Origin: Ephemerocybe angulata
Lineage: Eukaryota > Basidiomycota > Agaricomycetes > Agaricales > Psathyrellaceae
DNA length: 64,000 bases
NCBI GenBank assembly: GCA_013368325.1
Contig: JAACJK010000060.1
Location: forward strand, 496,001-560,000
Reading direction: 5' to 3'
The notes beneath the pieces are model-generated. The model made no database searches, had not been told where the DNA came from, and was given only the letters and a program-made list of their open reading frames with translations. Shown piece after piece: positions 11,997 through 22,803 of the stretch. How positions within the stretch are numbered: position 1 is the stretch's first letter; the number at the start of each line of letters is the position of its first letter. A program made the position numbers and the translations under genes.

Positions 11997-12651
11997 GAGC
12001 TCGGTGTATGGGATCGATGCCATAGAACAAGATGGCCCGAGGATTAGCCACCAGGAAGCCCCGAGAGCATGAGCATGAGCATGAACGTTTGAACTTTTAA
12101 CAGCCTTGGAGACTATTCAGCATTGTAGATTAGTTTGGAGCATTGTATCAAGTATACCCACCAACAACCCTTTCTTGGATCACAGCCCTCACCACGTCGT
12201 CGGATACATGACACACTGCTAGGTGATTATTCCGCCTCTAACCTTGAGGCCAGAAGGAGTCTTCAATCTCTATACTCCAGGATTCTAAGTCAGAGGATAA
12301 GTAGCAAATTACAGGAAATAAATCCATGGTCAATCAGCAAGCTCCTACTAGATAGCCCGTTCTCACCGTGATTCGTGAGATAGATATGAAGAGCTAGAAG
12401 GTGGGCATATTTTCCATTGCCTTCCTTTGAGGAAGACTTGTAGCCATTCAATGGACGCTTTCTAAGGGAAAACAGTAATATGAATGGAAAAGGAACGAGG
12501 AGGATTTGGTCAAGAGGCAACCGCCGGCGCTGGGCAACGCTGACCAATCGCCACGCGACAAGTTCCGTTGATTGCCGGCGGCGACCAGTCGCGTCACTGA
12601 CCCAAACTTTTCCGGATACTTCCAACTTCTCCTCCTACCGTCACCACCAAA
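11997..12651. other. Intergenic region, no gene recognised
   Basis: About 650 bases between COX8 and the cyclophilin gene. The last 40 bases are a pyrimidine-rich leader. Nothing else is recognisable. Confidence 0.4.
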
Positions 12652-13524
12652 ATGGCCTTCAACTCTGCATTCAGGCGCTTCGCCTCCACCGCTGCGAGCG
12701 CTAAATCCACCGTGTACATTTCATCTTTTCTAGCTGTTCCGGCGACATACGTTGTGCTCACGGAAGACTCTTTTTCTCCCTTCAAACCCTCCGAATACCC
12801 CCTCGCTGGTGCGGACGCTGGAATGACATATGCCTGGTCGTGGCCCTGGTCTTCTTCGCCTAAAATTGTGAACGAAAACGCGGTTTCGAACGCTATCGAT
12901 GCTGCACGGAAATCCGGAAACAGTCCCAAAGTCTTCGTATGTGTACCCCACCTTTCAAGGACGCAATAAGCCTAATGATATTATAGTTCGACGTAGCTAT
13001 CAACAACCAGCCGAGCGGCAGGATTGTGTTTAAGCTCTTCGACGAGACCGTCCCCAAGACTGCCCAGAACTTCCGTGAACTGTGCACCGGCCAGCACGGT
13101 TTCGGATACGCTGGCAGCGGCTTCCACCGTATCATCCCCAACGTACGTCCCTCACCTCTCCCATAAACGCATCTCTCACCCCTCGCTCTAGTTCATGCTC
13201 CAGGGAGGCGACTTCACCCGCCACAACGGCACCGGTGGCAAGTCCATCTACGGCGAAAAGTTCGCGGACGAGAACTTCAAGCTCAGGCACGACAAGCCCG
13301 GTCTCCTGTCCATGGCCAACGCCGGCCCCAACACCAACGGCTCGCAGTTCTTCATCACCACCGTCCGCACGCCCTGGCTCGACGGAAAGCACGTCGTCTT
13401 TGGAGAGGTCACCGAAGGCATGGACCTCGTCAAGACGATCGAGGAGGCTGGCACCGACAGCGGCCGTCCCACCAAAAAGGTCGTCATCACCAGCTCCGGT
13501 GTCCTCGACCAGGACATCGACTAA
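12652..13524 (+). CDS. Cyclophilin-type peptidyl-prolyl isomerase with N-terminal leader
   Basis: Proline cis-trans isomerase. Exons 12652-12936, 12987-13142 and 13192-13524 encode 257 residues. The C-terminal 160 residues are a full cyclophilin domain with the catalytic and cyclosporin-binding positions: FHRIIP (catalytic Arg), [26 protein letters not shown] in [14 protein letters not shown]. The first 95 residues are unlike the domain. They start [18 protein letters not shown], a good mitochondrial presequence, followed by a hydrophobic stretch ([16 protein letters not shown]) and a linker. This suggests a mitochondrial, possibly membrane-anchored, cyclophilin. The leader is longer than in yeast Cpr3. 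The domain is certain; the location is inferred. Confidence 0.88.
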
Positions 13525-13830
13525 TGGTTTCGTTGTCGCACATACCTAGAATATCCCATATAGACACCTTAATATCATAGCGGTAGCTCTCTACATCTCG
13601 CTCCTACCTGAATTCGACGAATTTCTCTCTGCTGAACAGCAGGCTCAGTATTCCGCTTTACACGTCGCCCCCCAGGATATCGATTAATCTCGTCGCACCT
13701 CCATACCTGGAGTATCCAAACCCTCCTTAATATGACACCGGCCGTTCTCTCTGGCTACGAGGGCGAAGTCGCGCACTTCGCGTCGGTTCGCTGGGCGCTG
13801 ACAGCCACCAAATGGTAGGTTAAGGTATCA
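13525..13830. repeat. Duplicated cyclophilin 3' end and trailer
   Basis: The last coding bases and trailer of the cyclophilin gene (around 13500-13580) recur imperfectly at about 13660-13735. Both copies have a CAGGA(C/T)ATCGA(C/T)TAAT stop-codon context, then GTCGCAC, CATACCT, G(A/T)ATATCC-type blocks and CTTAATAT. This looks like an old tandem duplication of about 160 bases. Confidence 0.5.
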
Positions 13831-13916
13831 GCCCGCCTAGCTCAATCGGATAGAGCGTCAGACTCTTATCACTAGGCGGTATCTGAAGGCTGCGAGTTCG
13901 ACCCTCGCGGTGGGCT
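13831..13916 (+). tRNA. tRNA-Lys(CUU) with a 12-nt intron
   Basis: Complete cloverleaf. The acceptor stem GCCCGCC pairs with GGTGGGC, the D stem GCTC pairs with GAGC, and the T stem GCGAG pairs with CTCGC around TTCGACC. The anticodon stem TCAGA/TCTGA encloses loop CTCTTA plus A, giving anticodon CTT (13865-13867). A 12-base intron (13869-13880) sits after position 37, the canonical place for nuclear tRNA introns. A T-rich tract right after 13917 is the pol III terminator. Confidence 0.93.
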
Positions 13917-13932
13917 ACTTTCCTTTTTGCCC
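13917..13932 (+). terminator. Pol III terminator of tRNA-Lys
   Basis: T-rich run (ACTTTCCTTTTTG) directly after the tRNA 3' end. Confidence 0.6.
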
Positions 13933-14120
13933 TTTTTGGGCGCGCGTCGGCATCTGCCGAAGCAATAAACAACAGGCGCGTCGCGTGTTCGCGCTTCTCG
14001 TTTTGCTTTCTTCCCAAACCACGATTCAAAGCACCTATATCGACGCGAAATTACTCAGGTATGACATATAAAGCTCCAGAAAACCTTTTGTAAACGCGCC
14101 AAAACCTCCCAGATACCACA

Positions 14121-15388
14121 ATGTCGAGCGATATACCAGAGTTTGGCCTCCCCGGCTACTCCAGCGACGACGGTCTAGGCGACATATACAGCTCACTCGC
14201 ACTATACGCGAAGACCTGTCGCACCTGCCGCACTGAAAAGGTCTGGGGTCACTATGTGAACTGCCGTGGCTGCAGGGATAAGGCCAAAGAGAAGAAAGAC
14301 CTGGCAAAAATCCGCAAAGCGATGCGCCAGCAGCAGCTCGAGCAACCGATCCCAAGTATCGCGAACGCGCCTATGGCTTCGTCGAGCGCGACGGGCTCGA
14401 GCCCTGTGAGCGTGAAGGTGGAGAAGAGGGAGCCTGTGCCGTTGAAGGACTTGACGGGCGAGGAAAAGGAGGTGGCGGTGAGGATGATGAAGGCGTATGT
14501 GGGGAAGTTGATGAGGAAGCAGGCGAGGGAGCCGTATCCCCAGGCTGCGCCGGTGCGTTTGTATTATACTTGGAGGGAGTGGGACTGATTGGTTTGTAGG
14601 ATCCGAAGGATGGGACGGAGTATCAGACGGCTGGTGAGCTTTACAGCGCGTTGAGGGCGCAGGTTCTCTCGGGGAAGAAGGGGTTCGACTGGAAAGGCTT
14701 TCACATTATCGTCGCGTCGGACGACGTGGACCACAAGCAGCGGCTCGAGGTCGTCGCTCGCGACCTGCGCAAGACCGCGAAACTCCAATTCGAGTACGTT
14801 GTTCATAACTTCTCTCGCTGCGGGCAATCTGCTGTGCCAGCCATTGTATGCGACATTTCCATGGACCTTATCTGTCCAGTTTACGAGCAGCGACCGATAC
14901 GGTTCAAGCTCCTGCCATTTTGGCACCGCCATGAAGCTGGCCGGAAACTGGACATATGTGTGTTTGTCGGAGTGTCACTAGCAACTGCACAGTTATTTGC
15001 CCGTAGTGTAGTCTCTAGTATTCTTTGACTAACGTGATTCAGTCCAAACCCAGTCAAGAAACAGCGGAACCGCGAAGAGACGATGCGCAACGGGCTGTAC
15101 CTCTGCACATGCAAGGGCTACAGCAAACCTGCGCCCAAGAAGCCGAAGCAGGTCGCGGTGCCCCCGCCGTCGCTGAAGAAGACCGGGTCGCTGATGAACT
15201 GGGCGCGTGCGGTGCGGAAAGTGAAGGAAGAGGCGGATATGGTGGTACAAGACTCTGAGGATGAGGAGGTCGCCGAGCAGGTGCGCGTTGAATGCGGGGG
15301 GCGCGTCAGGATCGTGGTCAGGGGGGAGGCGGATAGCCATCCTTCTGGGATCGTGGGGCAGCGCATTACGGTTGGGATCGAGCATTAG
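14121..15388 (+). CDS. One-module Cys-motif protein, relative of the gene at 28076-31923
   Basis: Function unknown. Exons 14121-14552, 14600-14793 and 15043-15388 give 323 residues in consistent phase. Near residue 30 is a CxxC...CxxC module (CRTCRTEKVWGHYVNCRGCR) followed by a basic helix (KAKEKKDLAKIRKAMRQQQ), the same layout as the five modules of the large minus-strand gene. The C-terminus (IVVRGEADSHPSGIVGQRIT) aligns with the end of that gene (GELEIAVFADKSHP, then PGDRTVVRMRLVG). A second Cys pair, LYLCTC, begins the last exon. The second intron (249 bases) is unusually long for this genome and stays open for 85 codons, so alternative splicing there is possible. It is likely a nuclear or regulatory protein, by inference from basic composition only. 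Confidence 0.65.
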
Positions 15389-15534
15389 GCCCCGAAGCAT
15401 TCTTCGATTTTCTCCTTGGTATCGTATTGTCATATTCTCGTCGGGATCGAGCACTTGACTTTGGACTGTTCTTGGTACTGTACATATCGTATTGTCATAT
15501 TCTCTTGCTGTATAATTAGTCTATAATTCTCGTA

Positions 15535-17173
15535 CTACGCCCTCGTACTATACTCTTTTTCATCCCCAGTTACGTACGGTTCCTCTCTTTCCCTCGACTC
15601 GCTACTATAGGCAACAGTTTCATCGAAAGATTCCTCCCGCGAAAATGGATTCGGTTTGTCGAACAGCAAAGTGGAGATGGCAGCTTGTGTGCCGGGGTCC
15701 TGGTTGCTTCGGAGGTTGAGGAGGAGGCGGTTCGCGAGGATCGGGTTGAGCACCATGCGCGATCTATGAGGGACGTCAGGGCGGCGATAAATGGCTAGTA
15801 AACTTTGTTTCTTACACGCTGAGGACCTGATATTTGTCTTGCACCTGGGTGGATATCGTGAGCCCTGGCGCAAGAAATAGACAGGGGAACACTTACCGGA
15901 AAGTTGGGGGCGGTAAAGATCGCTTGGAGCAGACCCATAACTTGAACAATGAATATTCCGTCAGTCCCAAGATATCACCGTGTATAGACTTCACGCACCG
16001 CAGCTTGTGGTGTAATATATCGCCCCGTCCCGAAGCATCACACGGATGAGCGAGTTCTCGTGCCTAAACCGCTTGAAGAGCGTGAACCCGCTAGCCACGG
16101 CCGTGACTATGTTATGTTTTCCTAAGCAGCACGATCACTCAAAGGAGGGCGAACAGCGCACCTATTTCTCTTACGCATGCGAGGTATGTCGAGTAAGATG
16201 ACCAAGAATCGGTGGTACGGTCGACGCTCACGGAGCACACGAAGAGGTTGGTGTAAGTTGATTGGGCGTCTGTGGCATTTAGACTATAAGCGCCCGCTCA
16301 ACTACGGTCCTCAGAGTCTGAGGAGGCCTACATTTGAGGTCTTTGAAGAACATCCCTGCGAACGACATGGCGACGGTGGGGAAGACCTTTGCAAGGATAT
16401 GAGCATATAGACCTCGGAACCTGAGGGTAAATTGCTGGGTTGAACGCACGACGATAGTGGGTATGATGATAAACAAGTATCGGCGTTTCGCGCCTAGGAG
16501 GGCGTGGAGGCAAAGGAGGAGGGATCCTGCACACACTCCTCTGTTAGTTCCTAGGTTTGCCTTTCTGAAGGGCGATGGAGCGCACCGACAACAGAGTAGG
16601 TCGTAATCCAGGACAAAACCGATACAGTCAAGTACAGGCCTTCACATGCCTTGGCGGATACATTGACTTCGGTTGGGAAATTGACTGAAGGAATATCACG
16701 CTGTGTGAGGCGCGGAGCGAGGAGGAAATAAAAAGGACAGTACGCGTACTGAAAGAGTCGATGATAATCCGAAAGAGGAGGGAGTATCGGGTCGTCAGGA
16801 ACAGAAGCTTGCCCAAGTTCAGCCGCTCCTTCCAAATCTTTGAGACCTCCTCATCGATTGTTGTTATATAGTGGAAGAGCTGTGATGCAGAATGGGTCAG
16901 CCATGTGAAAGGTTTGAATCATGAGGTTTGTGCACGCACAAACACTGAAAAGGCGGCATCTACATATATACAGGAGTTTGAAGGTTAGTGGCAGGCATAA
17001 GCTGGGCTAGGTACAAGGAAATCCCACCTCTGAGGTACTATCACAGGCACTCCGAAATTAGCACGGACATGGACGTCTGCCAAGCCGACGCGACTCACAT
17101 TTATTGTCAATCCCAAGTGAAGATTATCCGCCAGCGCGGCAAGCTGCTCCTTGGTCGGTCCTCTTGATGCCAT
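15535..17173 (-). CDS. DUF6533-type seven-helix membrane protein
   Basis: Basidiomycete-specific membrane protein of unknown function. The start ATG at 17173 (MASRGPTKEQLAALADNLHL) lies about 85 bases downstream of a TATATATA. After one or two introns the DUF6533 signature appears around 16850-16760: TTIDEEVSKIWKERLNLGKL then LFLTTRYSLLF. Hydrophobic segments follow through 16280 (LLLCLHALLGAKR, IIIPTIVV). The C-terminal exon (about 15770-15535) carries SRMVLNPILANRLLLNLRS, the usual end of the last helix, and then a Ser/Glu-rich tail. Exon borders in the middle are uncertain. The N-terminal signature and C-terminal exon together make the family call firm. Confidence 0.65.
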
Positions 17174-17253
17174 TGCTGTACGTGCACTGTGAAAAGTAAG
17201 ACGAGAAGTGATCAAACGAAGGTGAAGGACTCGGAGGCATCTCCGGGATGTCA

Positions 17254-17263
17254 TTATATATAC
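17254..17263 (-). promoter_or_regulatory. TATA box of the DUF6533 gene
   Basis: TATATATAAT on the minus strand, about 85 bases before the ATG at 17173. Confidence 0.5.
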
Positions 17264-17912
17264 CTTCTCCAGCCAGCGCTAAGCTTGTGATGCAAACCTG
17301 GCGGTGTCCGTGAGAGATCGCCATTCCCCGTCGATCGCACAAGACAAGATAGCCATAACGCCATCTAGCGCCGGAACGCCCGCGATGGGCGCTATGTGGC
17401 AGAAAAACATGGGGAAGAGATGGAGATTAGAGTCCGAGGTTGGACTGGATACATATCACGTTCTGCTCAAAGAGTTGGAGCCGTTCTTGCTGAAGCGTGT
17501 CGTGGACCGACTCGTGGTACCGTCTACATCGGGGAATGACAGGGCACCACTGCCTCAACAGTGATGCTAACGAACGCACTCCATACCCTACGCTCAATCT
17601 AACCCATTTTTGCCTTGCCTCGAGGTGGTATTCGGATCGGCCATTCACATGTTGGATGCACGGACTAAATGGGCTGAAACGTTGTCTGATAGGCGCCCAT
17701 ATGTCGCCCATATCTATTCTTGCTCATTGTCGTTTCTTGTTATCCCCTGATGTGATGGATCTTCATTGGTGCAGGTCCCATTTATGCCGTCCTCCGAGGC
17801 TACCGATGGGCGGTAACGAGGCCTTTGGGGAAAGGAGACTTCAACACTGTTTGAATTCTCATTGTCGGGAGATATAGAGTAGTATTAGACAGATATCTCG
17901 CTTATAGCGTGC
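17264..17912. other. Intergenic region, no gene recognised
   Basis: About 650 bases between the DUF6533 promoter and the 3' end of the AA9 gene. Open frames here lack motifs and splice support. Confidence 0.4.
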
Positions 17913-18872
17913 TTATCCAGACCACACTGCCGGTCCCGGGACCTAGGAGAGGAGGGATTAATACAATGCTCGGTCTAGTAGTCAAAGATAAGTGTAGTAC
18001 CTTGTAAGAGGTGGGGACAGGGTCGTATATGTTGACAGAGAGACCAGGGTCTAAGAGGGCGTCTCGCATTCAGCTTCATGGTGTACCAACTATAGACGAC
18101 ACTAAACGTGGACTCACCGCTCATTGAAACGTATCCTGGAATAGATACAGTGGGTGGACGTCCGCTTCCACCGCCTGTAACGCGAGCCTGGGCACACGAT
18201 ATGTAGAATTGAGGCTTGCCGGCGACATGGAGGCCGATTTGTTCAATCCTAATTAAATACTGTTGATCGGTGAGTTCGCGCGCGAAAGTGCGCTATCCTT
18301 GTAAAAAGACCACATACTTCGCCGCTGGGTGTGTTCCTGGGGATGGTGGCAGACAGTGTGCTAAGCCCCTCCGCCGTGAACTTGAATGGGTTAAACTTGG
18401 CACCCCATTCTGCGATCTACCCGCGAATACCAGATGAGTTACTCGTGGAGATAGCGATGGGGAGGTAAGTTCGTACCTTGAACCAATTGGCGCCCGCTCC
18501 GTTCCAGCTGGCCGCGGTCTGACCACTGGGGACGAGGCCGAGATAGATAGCGGCAGGGCCAGAGTGATAGAGGGTGTTATCCAGCTTGAAGGAGACCTGC
18601 GATCCTGCAGCGACGTCGATCGTCTGGGTAGCAGGGCGGGGGTTGTTGTTGCACGTCATGGCGGAGGAGGAGACAGCCTCGACTGGAGTATTGTTGAGCG
18701 GCTGCCTAATAGCTGCCATCGTGGAAGTGCCGCCAGCCGTGATGGTGGTCCATATGTCTGTTTTATCTTGTTAGAGATATAAAGGGGGTAGGAAAAGGGT
18801 GAGAGACTCACAATGGGCAGATGCCTGGGAGGCGGCGAGAGCGAGAACCAAGAGCGCGGAGAGTACCTTCAT
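17913..18872 (-). CDS. AA9 lytic polysaccharide monooxygenase (former GH61)
   Basis: Secreted copper enzyme that oxidatively cleaves cellulose or related glucans. Six exons: 18872-18812, 18757-18477, 18416-18318, 18259-18118, 18050-18001 and 17942-17913, giving 220 residues. The signal peptide [19 protein letters not shown] ends exactly before His, so the mature protein starts HYIWTTI, supplying the copper-binding N-terminal amine and His1. The second copper His is in [12 protein letters not shown] and the axial Tyr is in the motif [10 protein letters not shown]. Other family landmarks are [23 protein letters not shown], the IPGYV segment, [10 protein letters not shown] and the end PGPAVWSG. 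There is no cellulose-binding module or GPI signal. The first intron falls one base after the His1 codon. Confidence 0.93.
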
Positions 18873-19645
18873 CTTAAGCTGGGGATAGGCCAAAGTAGGT
18901 TGGGGCCCCAACTCAACTAGATTATGGTAGTTATACTAATCTCAAGGCCCTCTGTATTGTCGGAAAAGATCAGGATGAATAGAACTACCTTTTGGCTAAC
19001 CAGAAGCACCTGACGAAGGCGACTTCAATTGGCCAGTATAGAAGATTGTGCTGGAGCATCGCAGGATAAACTACCCCAGTGAGTGAGCTGGCTCAACCTC
19101 GAGGGAATGACGGCGCAGGGAGCAGGGTTGTTTATGAGGAGAGTAGTCATGAGAGCGTCCTGTTTTCCTAAGTTACGCATGGGCATTGGGAGAGTTCAGA
19201 CTCGTGATCCAAGCACCTGGCCATATCGGAAGCACTCCTGTGTGGGGCAATTCCGGAGTGGGACCGCAACACCTTCATACCTACCTGTCACTTCTCGGCG
19301 CTCGCTCCCACGCGCGAGATTCCATCCCTACGTCGAGGATTCCGATACGGCCAGAGGCCAATAGGATTGGATATAGACCATAGTTTTGTATATCGAAGTG
19401 CCTTGGAGGTTGGAAGTCTCGTAGGTCAACCCCAGGGAGTACATAAGCTTCACCCCAAAGATCTTCAAACGTCTCCCCGAGTAAGGGGTCAATGCTTGGT
19501 CGAGATTCGGAGGTTTGAGTAGTCCAGACCCCACAACATGAGAGACGAGCTGAGAGAGAGGACTCGGGAGTGCCAGGGGCTAGTTCAAGTCGTGTGATTC
19601 GGCTTGTTACGGCATAGCAATAGCCTGAGATTCAAACTTTCCTAG
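18873..19645. other. Intergenic region upstream of the AA9 gene
   Basis: About 770 bases. It must contain the AA9 promoter; no unambiguous TATA or regulator site was identified. Confidence 0.4.
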
Positions 19646-20110
19646 GCATAGCGAGGACCCCCCTATATCCCCTAAGTAGTCCGATCCTGATGTGTACGAA
19701 AAAGTGCCCATTTTGACCCGGTCCTACGATATTTATGGGGACGGAAAGGCGAAATTTGGGTCGAAGGTCCGATTTTTTATGTGTCGAATTGGCCCTAGTC
19801 GGTAACGACGTCTGATCCATATGTGTACAAAAACCTACCCTCTCCCTTGCTCCACGCCCAAGTCAGTCACCACCCATGCCATGAGGTACATGGTACACAC
19901 TTCACCTACCTATGGTCCCTGCACTGGACCTGTAGTGAAGGGCTCTCGTCTTTTGAAGTCGGATCCAAAGTGTGGACAAAAAGCGGCAAATCCCAGAGGT
20001 TCTGATATTTATGGGGATGGAAATGGGCCAAAACCGTGTGTACGAAAAGGCGAAAAAATGGGGGTTTTGGATCGGACCTCTGGCCGCATATAGGGGGGTC
20101 CTGCATAGCG
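19646..20110. mobile_element. hAT-like MITE with 8-bp target-site duplication
   Basis: Element 19654-20102 (449 bp), flanked on both sides by the identical octamer GCATAGCG (19646-19653 and 20103-20110). The ends are perfect 15-bp terminal inverted repeats, AGGACCCCCCTATAT (19654-19668, and inverted at 20088-20102). A second inverted block, GTCCGATCC, lies exactly 25 bases in from each end (19679-19687 and 20069-20077). There is no transposase frame, so it is non-autonomous. An 8-bp duplication is the hallmark of the hAT superfamily. Internal direct repeats include GATATTTATGGGGA followed by C/T and GGAAA (near 19727 and 20005), and GTGTACGAAAA (near 19693 and 20037). Confidence 0.9.
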
Positions 20111-20407
20111 GCAGTTCAAAATGGTCTTTTGAACCGCTTAACATCCAAAAGTTCAAGGCCCCTAGAAGATTCTAATTATGTTTATACTAACATAGGCTTG
20201 ACACATATCAGCACCAAGTCGTGAGCACATTGACAGGGCTCTAATCAAGCCACAACGCCGACTTGACAGCACTCCAGCATCGAATCAAATTGGAGCCAAG
20301 ATTAATGAGGTCCACGATAAATAAATATCCTCTCGGTGAGTACAAATGTGCCATAATTAAGGTCCGTCTAATGCAAGAAGAAATAATGATAGGGAAAACC
20401 CACAAAC
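20111..20407. other. Spacer between MITE and hydrolase gene
   Basis: About 300 bases with no recognisable feature. Confidence 0.4.
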
Positions 20408-22144
20408 TCAAAGTAGCCACGACAACGCTCCAACCATCACCGCAACGAGCAACCCTACCTGAACCTTGAGCCCAGCGACCCCATTCTCTTCCCAATCCCT
20501 CCTCGCAGCGTACAGCATAACGACGAAAGCTTGGCCCTCCGGACTCTGCTTACCCTCCTGACCGTACGAATGTGGGTTCACGACAGGCTGAAGCCATCCA
20601 TCCTGCGTGAAATGAGGGTAGTCCGTGAAAGTGGAAGCACCGTCCGCTTGGGTACTCGTCGTGCTGAATATCGCGTCCCAGGAATTCTGTGCGTCGTTGA
20701 GATATTTAGACTTCCCTATCTCAATGCTGGCTCGGAAGACCGTGGCAGCGACGAGGGCTGTGCCCGAAGCGTCGTAGAAGTTTCCTTTCTCAGTCACCCC
20801 TCGCTCCAGGTAGTTCGGGAAGATGTGAGTTGAGTCCTATTGGAAAGGTATGTGTTTCTGTAATTCAGGCGATGGTGAGACGCACTTACAGCCTGGGCGT
20901 ACATCGCCTTGTGGACCTCCTCGACCCATACCTGCAAGTCTTTCATTTGATTCTTCATAGATTTCGAGAAGGCGCTATTCTTGATAGTAGCATGAACCCG
21001 CAGCATCCCAGCTGCGGCCCATCCGTTTCCTAAAGGATGTATCAGCACCGTTCATTTACGTCCATTGGAAGAGGGAGAGTTCCGCAGTGTAGAATGTGAG
21101 GGGGATCACAGATGGGTGGCGCTCCCAGTCTCTGACAGAAACCGTCAAGCCCGAGAGGGATTGAATGAATTCTGCAGATCCTACGTCATGTTCCTGGTTG
21201 CCTCGGGGAAGGCAGATTGACGAGGACACAACCAACTCACCTGTCGACCAGAAACCATCGTCGTTCCCACTCTGTCCCAGCAAAACATGTCTCCACAGCC
21301 CAGTATTCTCGTCGCGCAGATAGTTTCGGTAAAGCTTGCACTGGTTATATGCCTCCTCAAGCTTGCTTTGGTCGTTGGTGAGCGCCCCGTAGTAGGCCAG
21401 GAATGGTGGGACCATATATACGAAGTCCGACCTGAAGCCAACTCGTCAGTTTCACAAGCGTATTTGCGTGTGTGGACCTTACCATAGCTGCAGCTGGTCA
21501 GTTCGATGTGAGATTGCCCCGTCCGGTGTCTTGGGCACCTTATCGCTATCAAGGAAGTCTAACTGACTCTTCGCCGCCGTCAGATAGTCCACGCCGTCAG
21601 CCACACCGTCGGGCAATCTCTGCCTCGTCCAATTCGCCAGGAGCATCGTAGCACCGTTCGACGCGGGGTCAGCAGCGGAGCCGTCCACCATGAGGGCAAG
21701 AGGCTGGTCTTCTGAGGAGTTAGTGATAATGTACAAAGAGAAACTCGAAGATAAGGCCACATACCTCCGGGCTTTCCAGTCCAATTGGCCATGATGCCGC
21801 TTGCGATGCTGAAATACGGGTTGAGGGCGTCGCTTAGATCCGACGGGACGTCGCTCGGAGGAGGCAGCTTCGAGCCATCGAACACACTGTATCGTGTTGC
21901 GTTGAGCTCGAGGATGGCTTGAGCGCGTGTTCCGAGTTCCCAGCTTCCAGGCGTTCGGTGAGTCGACATTCAAGAGGCATCGCATGACTGAGATTCACCT
22001 GCGCGTTCCACTCTCTGCTAATCTTCCACTGACAGTGTTAATCTGCTCCTCCGAAATATAGACCTGGTCCGCCCATGATCCCCCCAAGAGTGCTAGAAAG
22101 GCGACGAGAGCGACGGGGTATAATAAGCCTCTTGGGGTGAACAT
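20408..22144 (-). CDS. GH88/GH105-like six-hairpin glycoside hydrolase, membrane- or GPI-anchored
   Basis: Multi-exon gene running from the ATG at 22144 to the stop at 20408. It opens with a signal peptide (MFTPRGLLYPVALVAFLALL then GGSWADQ). The body has (alpha/alpha)6-barrel features of unsaturated glucuronyl/rhamnogalacturonyl hydrolases: LNATRYSVFDG, MANWTGKPGG, DFVYMVPPFLAYYGALTN, DENTGLWRHVLLG, FWSTGNGWAAAGMLRV and NFYDASGTALVAATVFR. Near the end comes HSYGQEGKQSPEGQAFVVML, then a hydrophobic C-terminal tail (VGLLVAVMVGALSWLL) typical of a GPI signal or tail anchor. The family assignment is by motif recall. The activity, removal of unsaturated sugars from degraded pectin-type polymers, is inferred and fits the nearby AA9 plant-wall enzyme. 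Confidence 0.72.
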
Positions 22145-22803
22145 TCTGTGGGCGCTCGATAGTGTCCAATAGTCGTGAAGATAAGGAAAGGGGGCCGCCC
22201 GTGTATCTTGTATTATGCTATCGTCCTTGAGATCGTACAGGGGTTGTGGTACGTGTCGAGGGGCCTCTGTCGTCGACTCGTCGATGCAACCCTGTGTCCA
22301 CTGTAGACAGCCCGAGGAAGCCGGCCAAGTTCGTCCGTGTTAATCAAGACCGTCTCTCTTTCGTGGGTTTGTTGTGGGGTTCTGATGGTCGGAAGGCATC
22401 CTCGCCGGCATCCGTCGTCCGGTTTGAAATGTCTGGAAACCAAGCCACGATTCGTCCTGATTGGCCTGGGCGCTAAGCCATGCGTGACATCAGGGTGGCG
22501 CATGGGCCGCCGTGATGGGATCGCTGGCTGAGCGTTCTGAGTTCAATGCATCTTGAGACTTGAGCTGCATGTTACTAAAGAAAATTGGTCAGATACCAGG
22601 GAACCCTAGGGAACCTCACTCCCATTTTGCTCCCATTGAACCACCAAAAAACATGTATTCCTTTTTGGTTCTGAATGGGCTTAAGCTTAAGGTTTTGCAC
22701 ACGCCCGCCGGCATAGTACGGAAGACTTCTACCAGTTTACACGATCTATTTTCAAATCATGCATTTATAGTGGGAGCCGCTTGGCCATACCGACTCTTTA
22801 TAC
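22145..22803. other. Intergenic region, no gene recognised
   Basis: About 660 bases between the hydrolase start and the stop of the FunK1-like gene. No recognisable elements. Confidence 0.4.
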
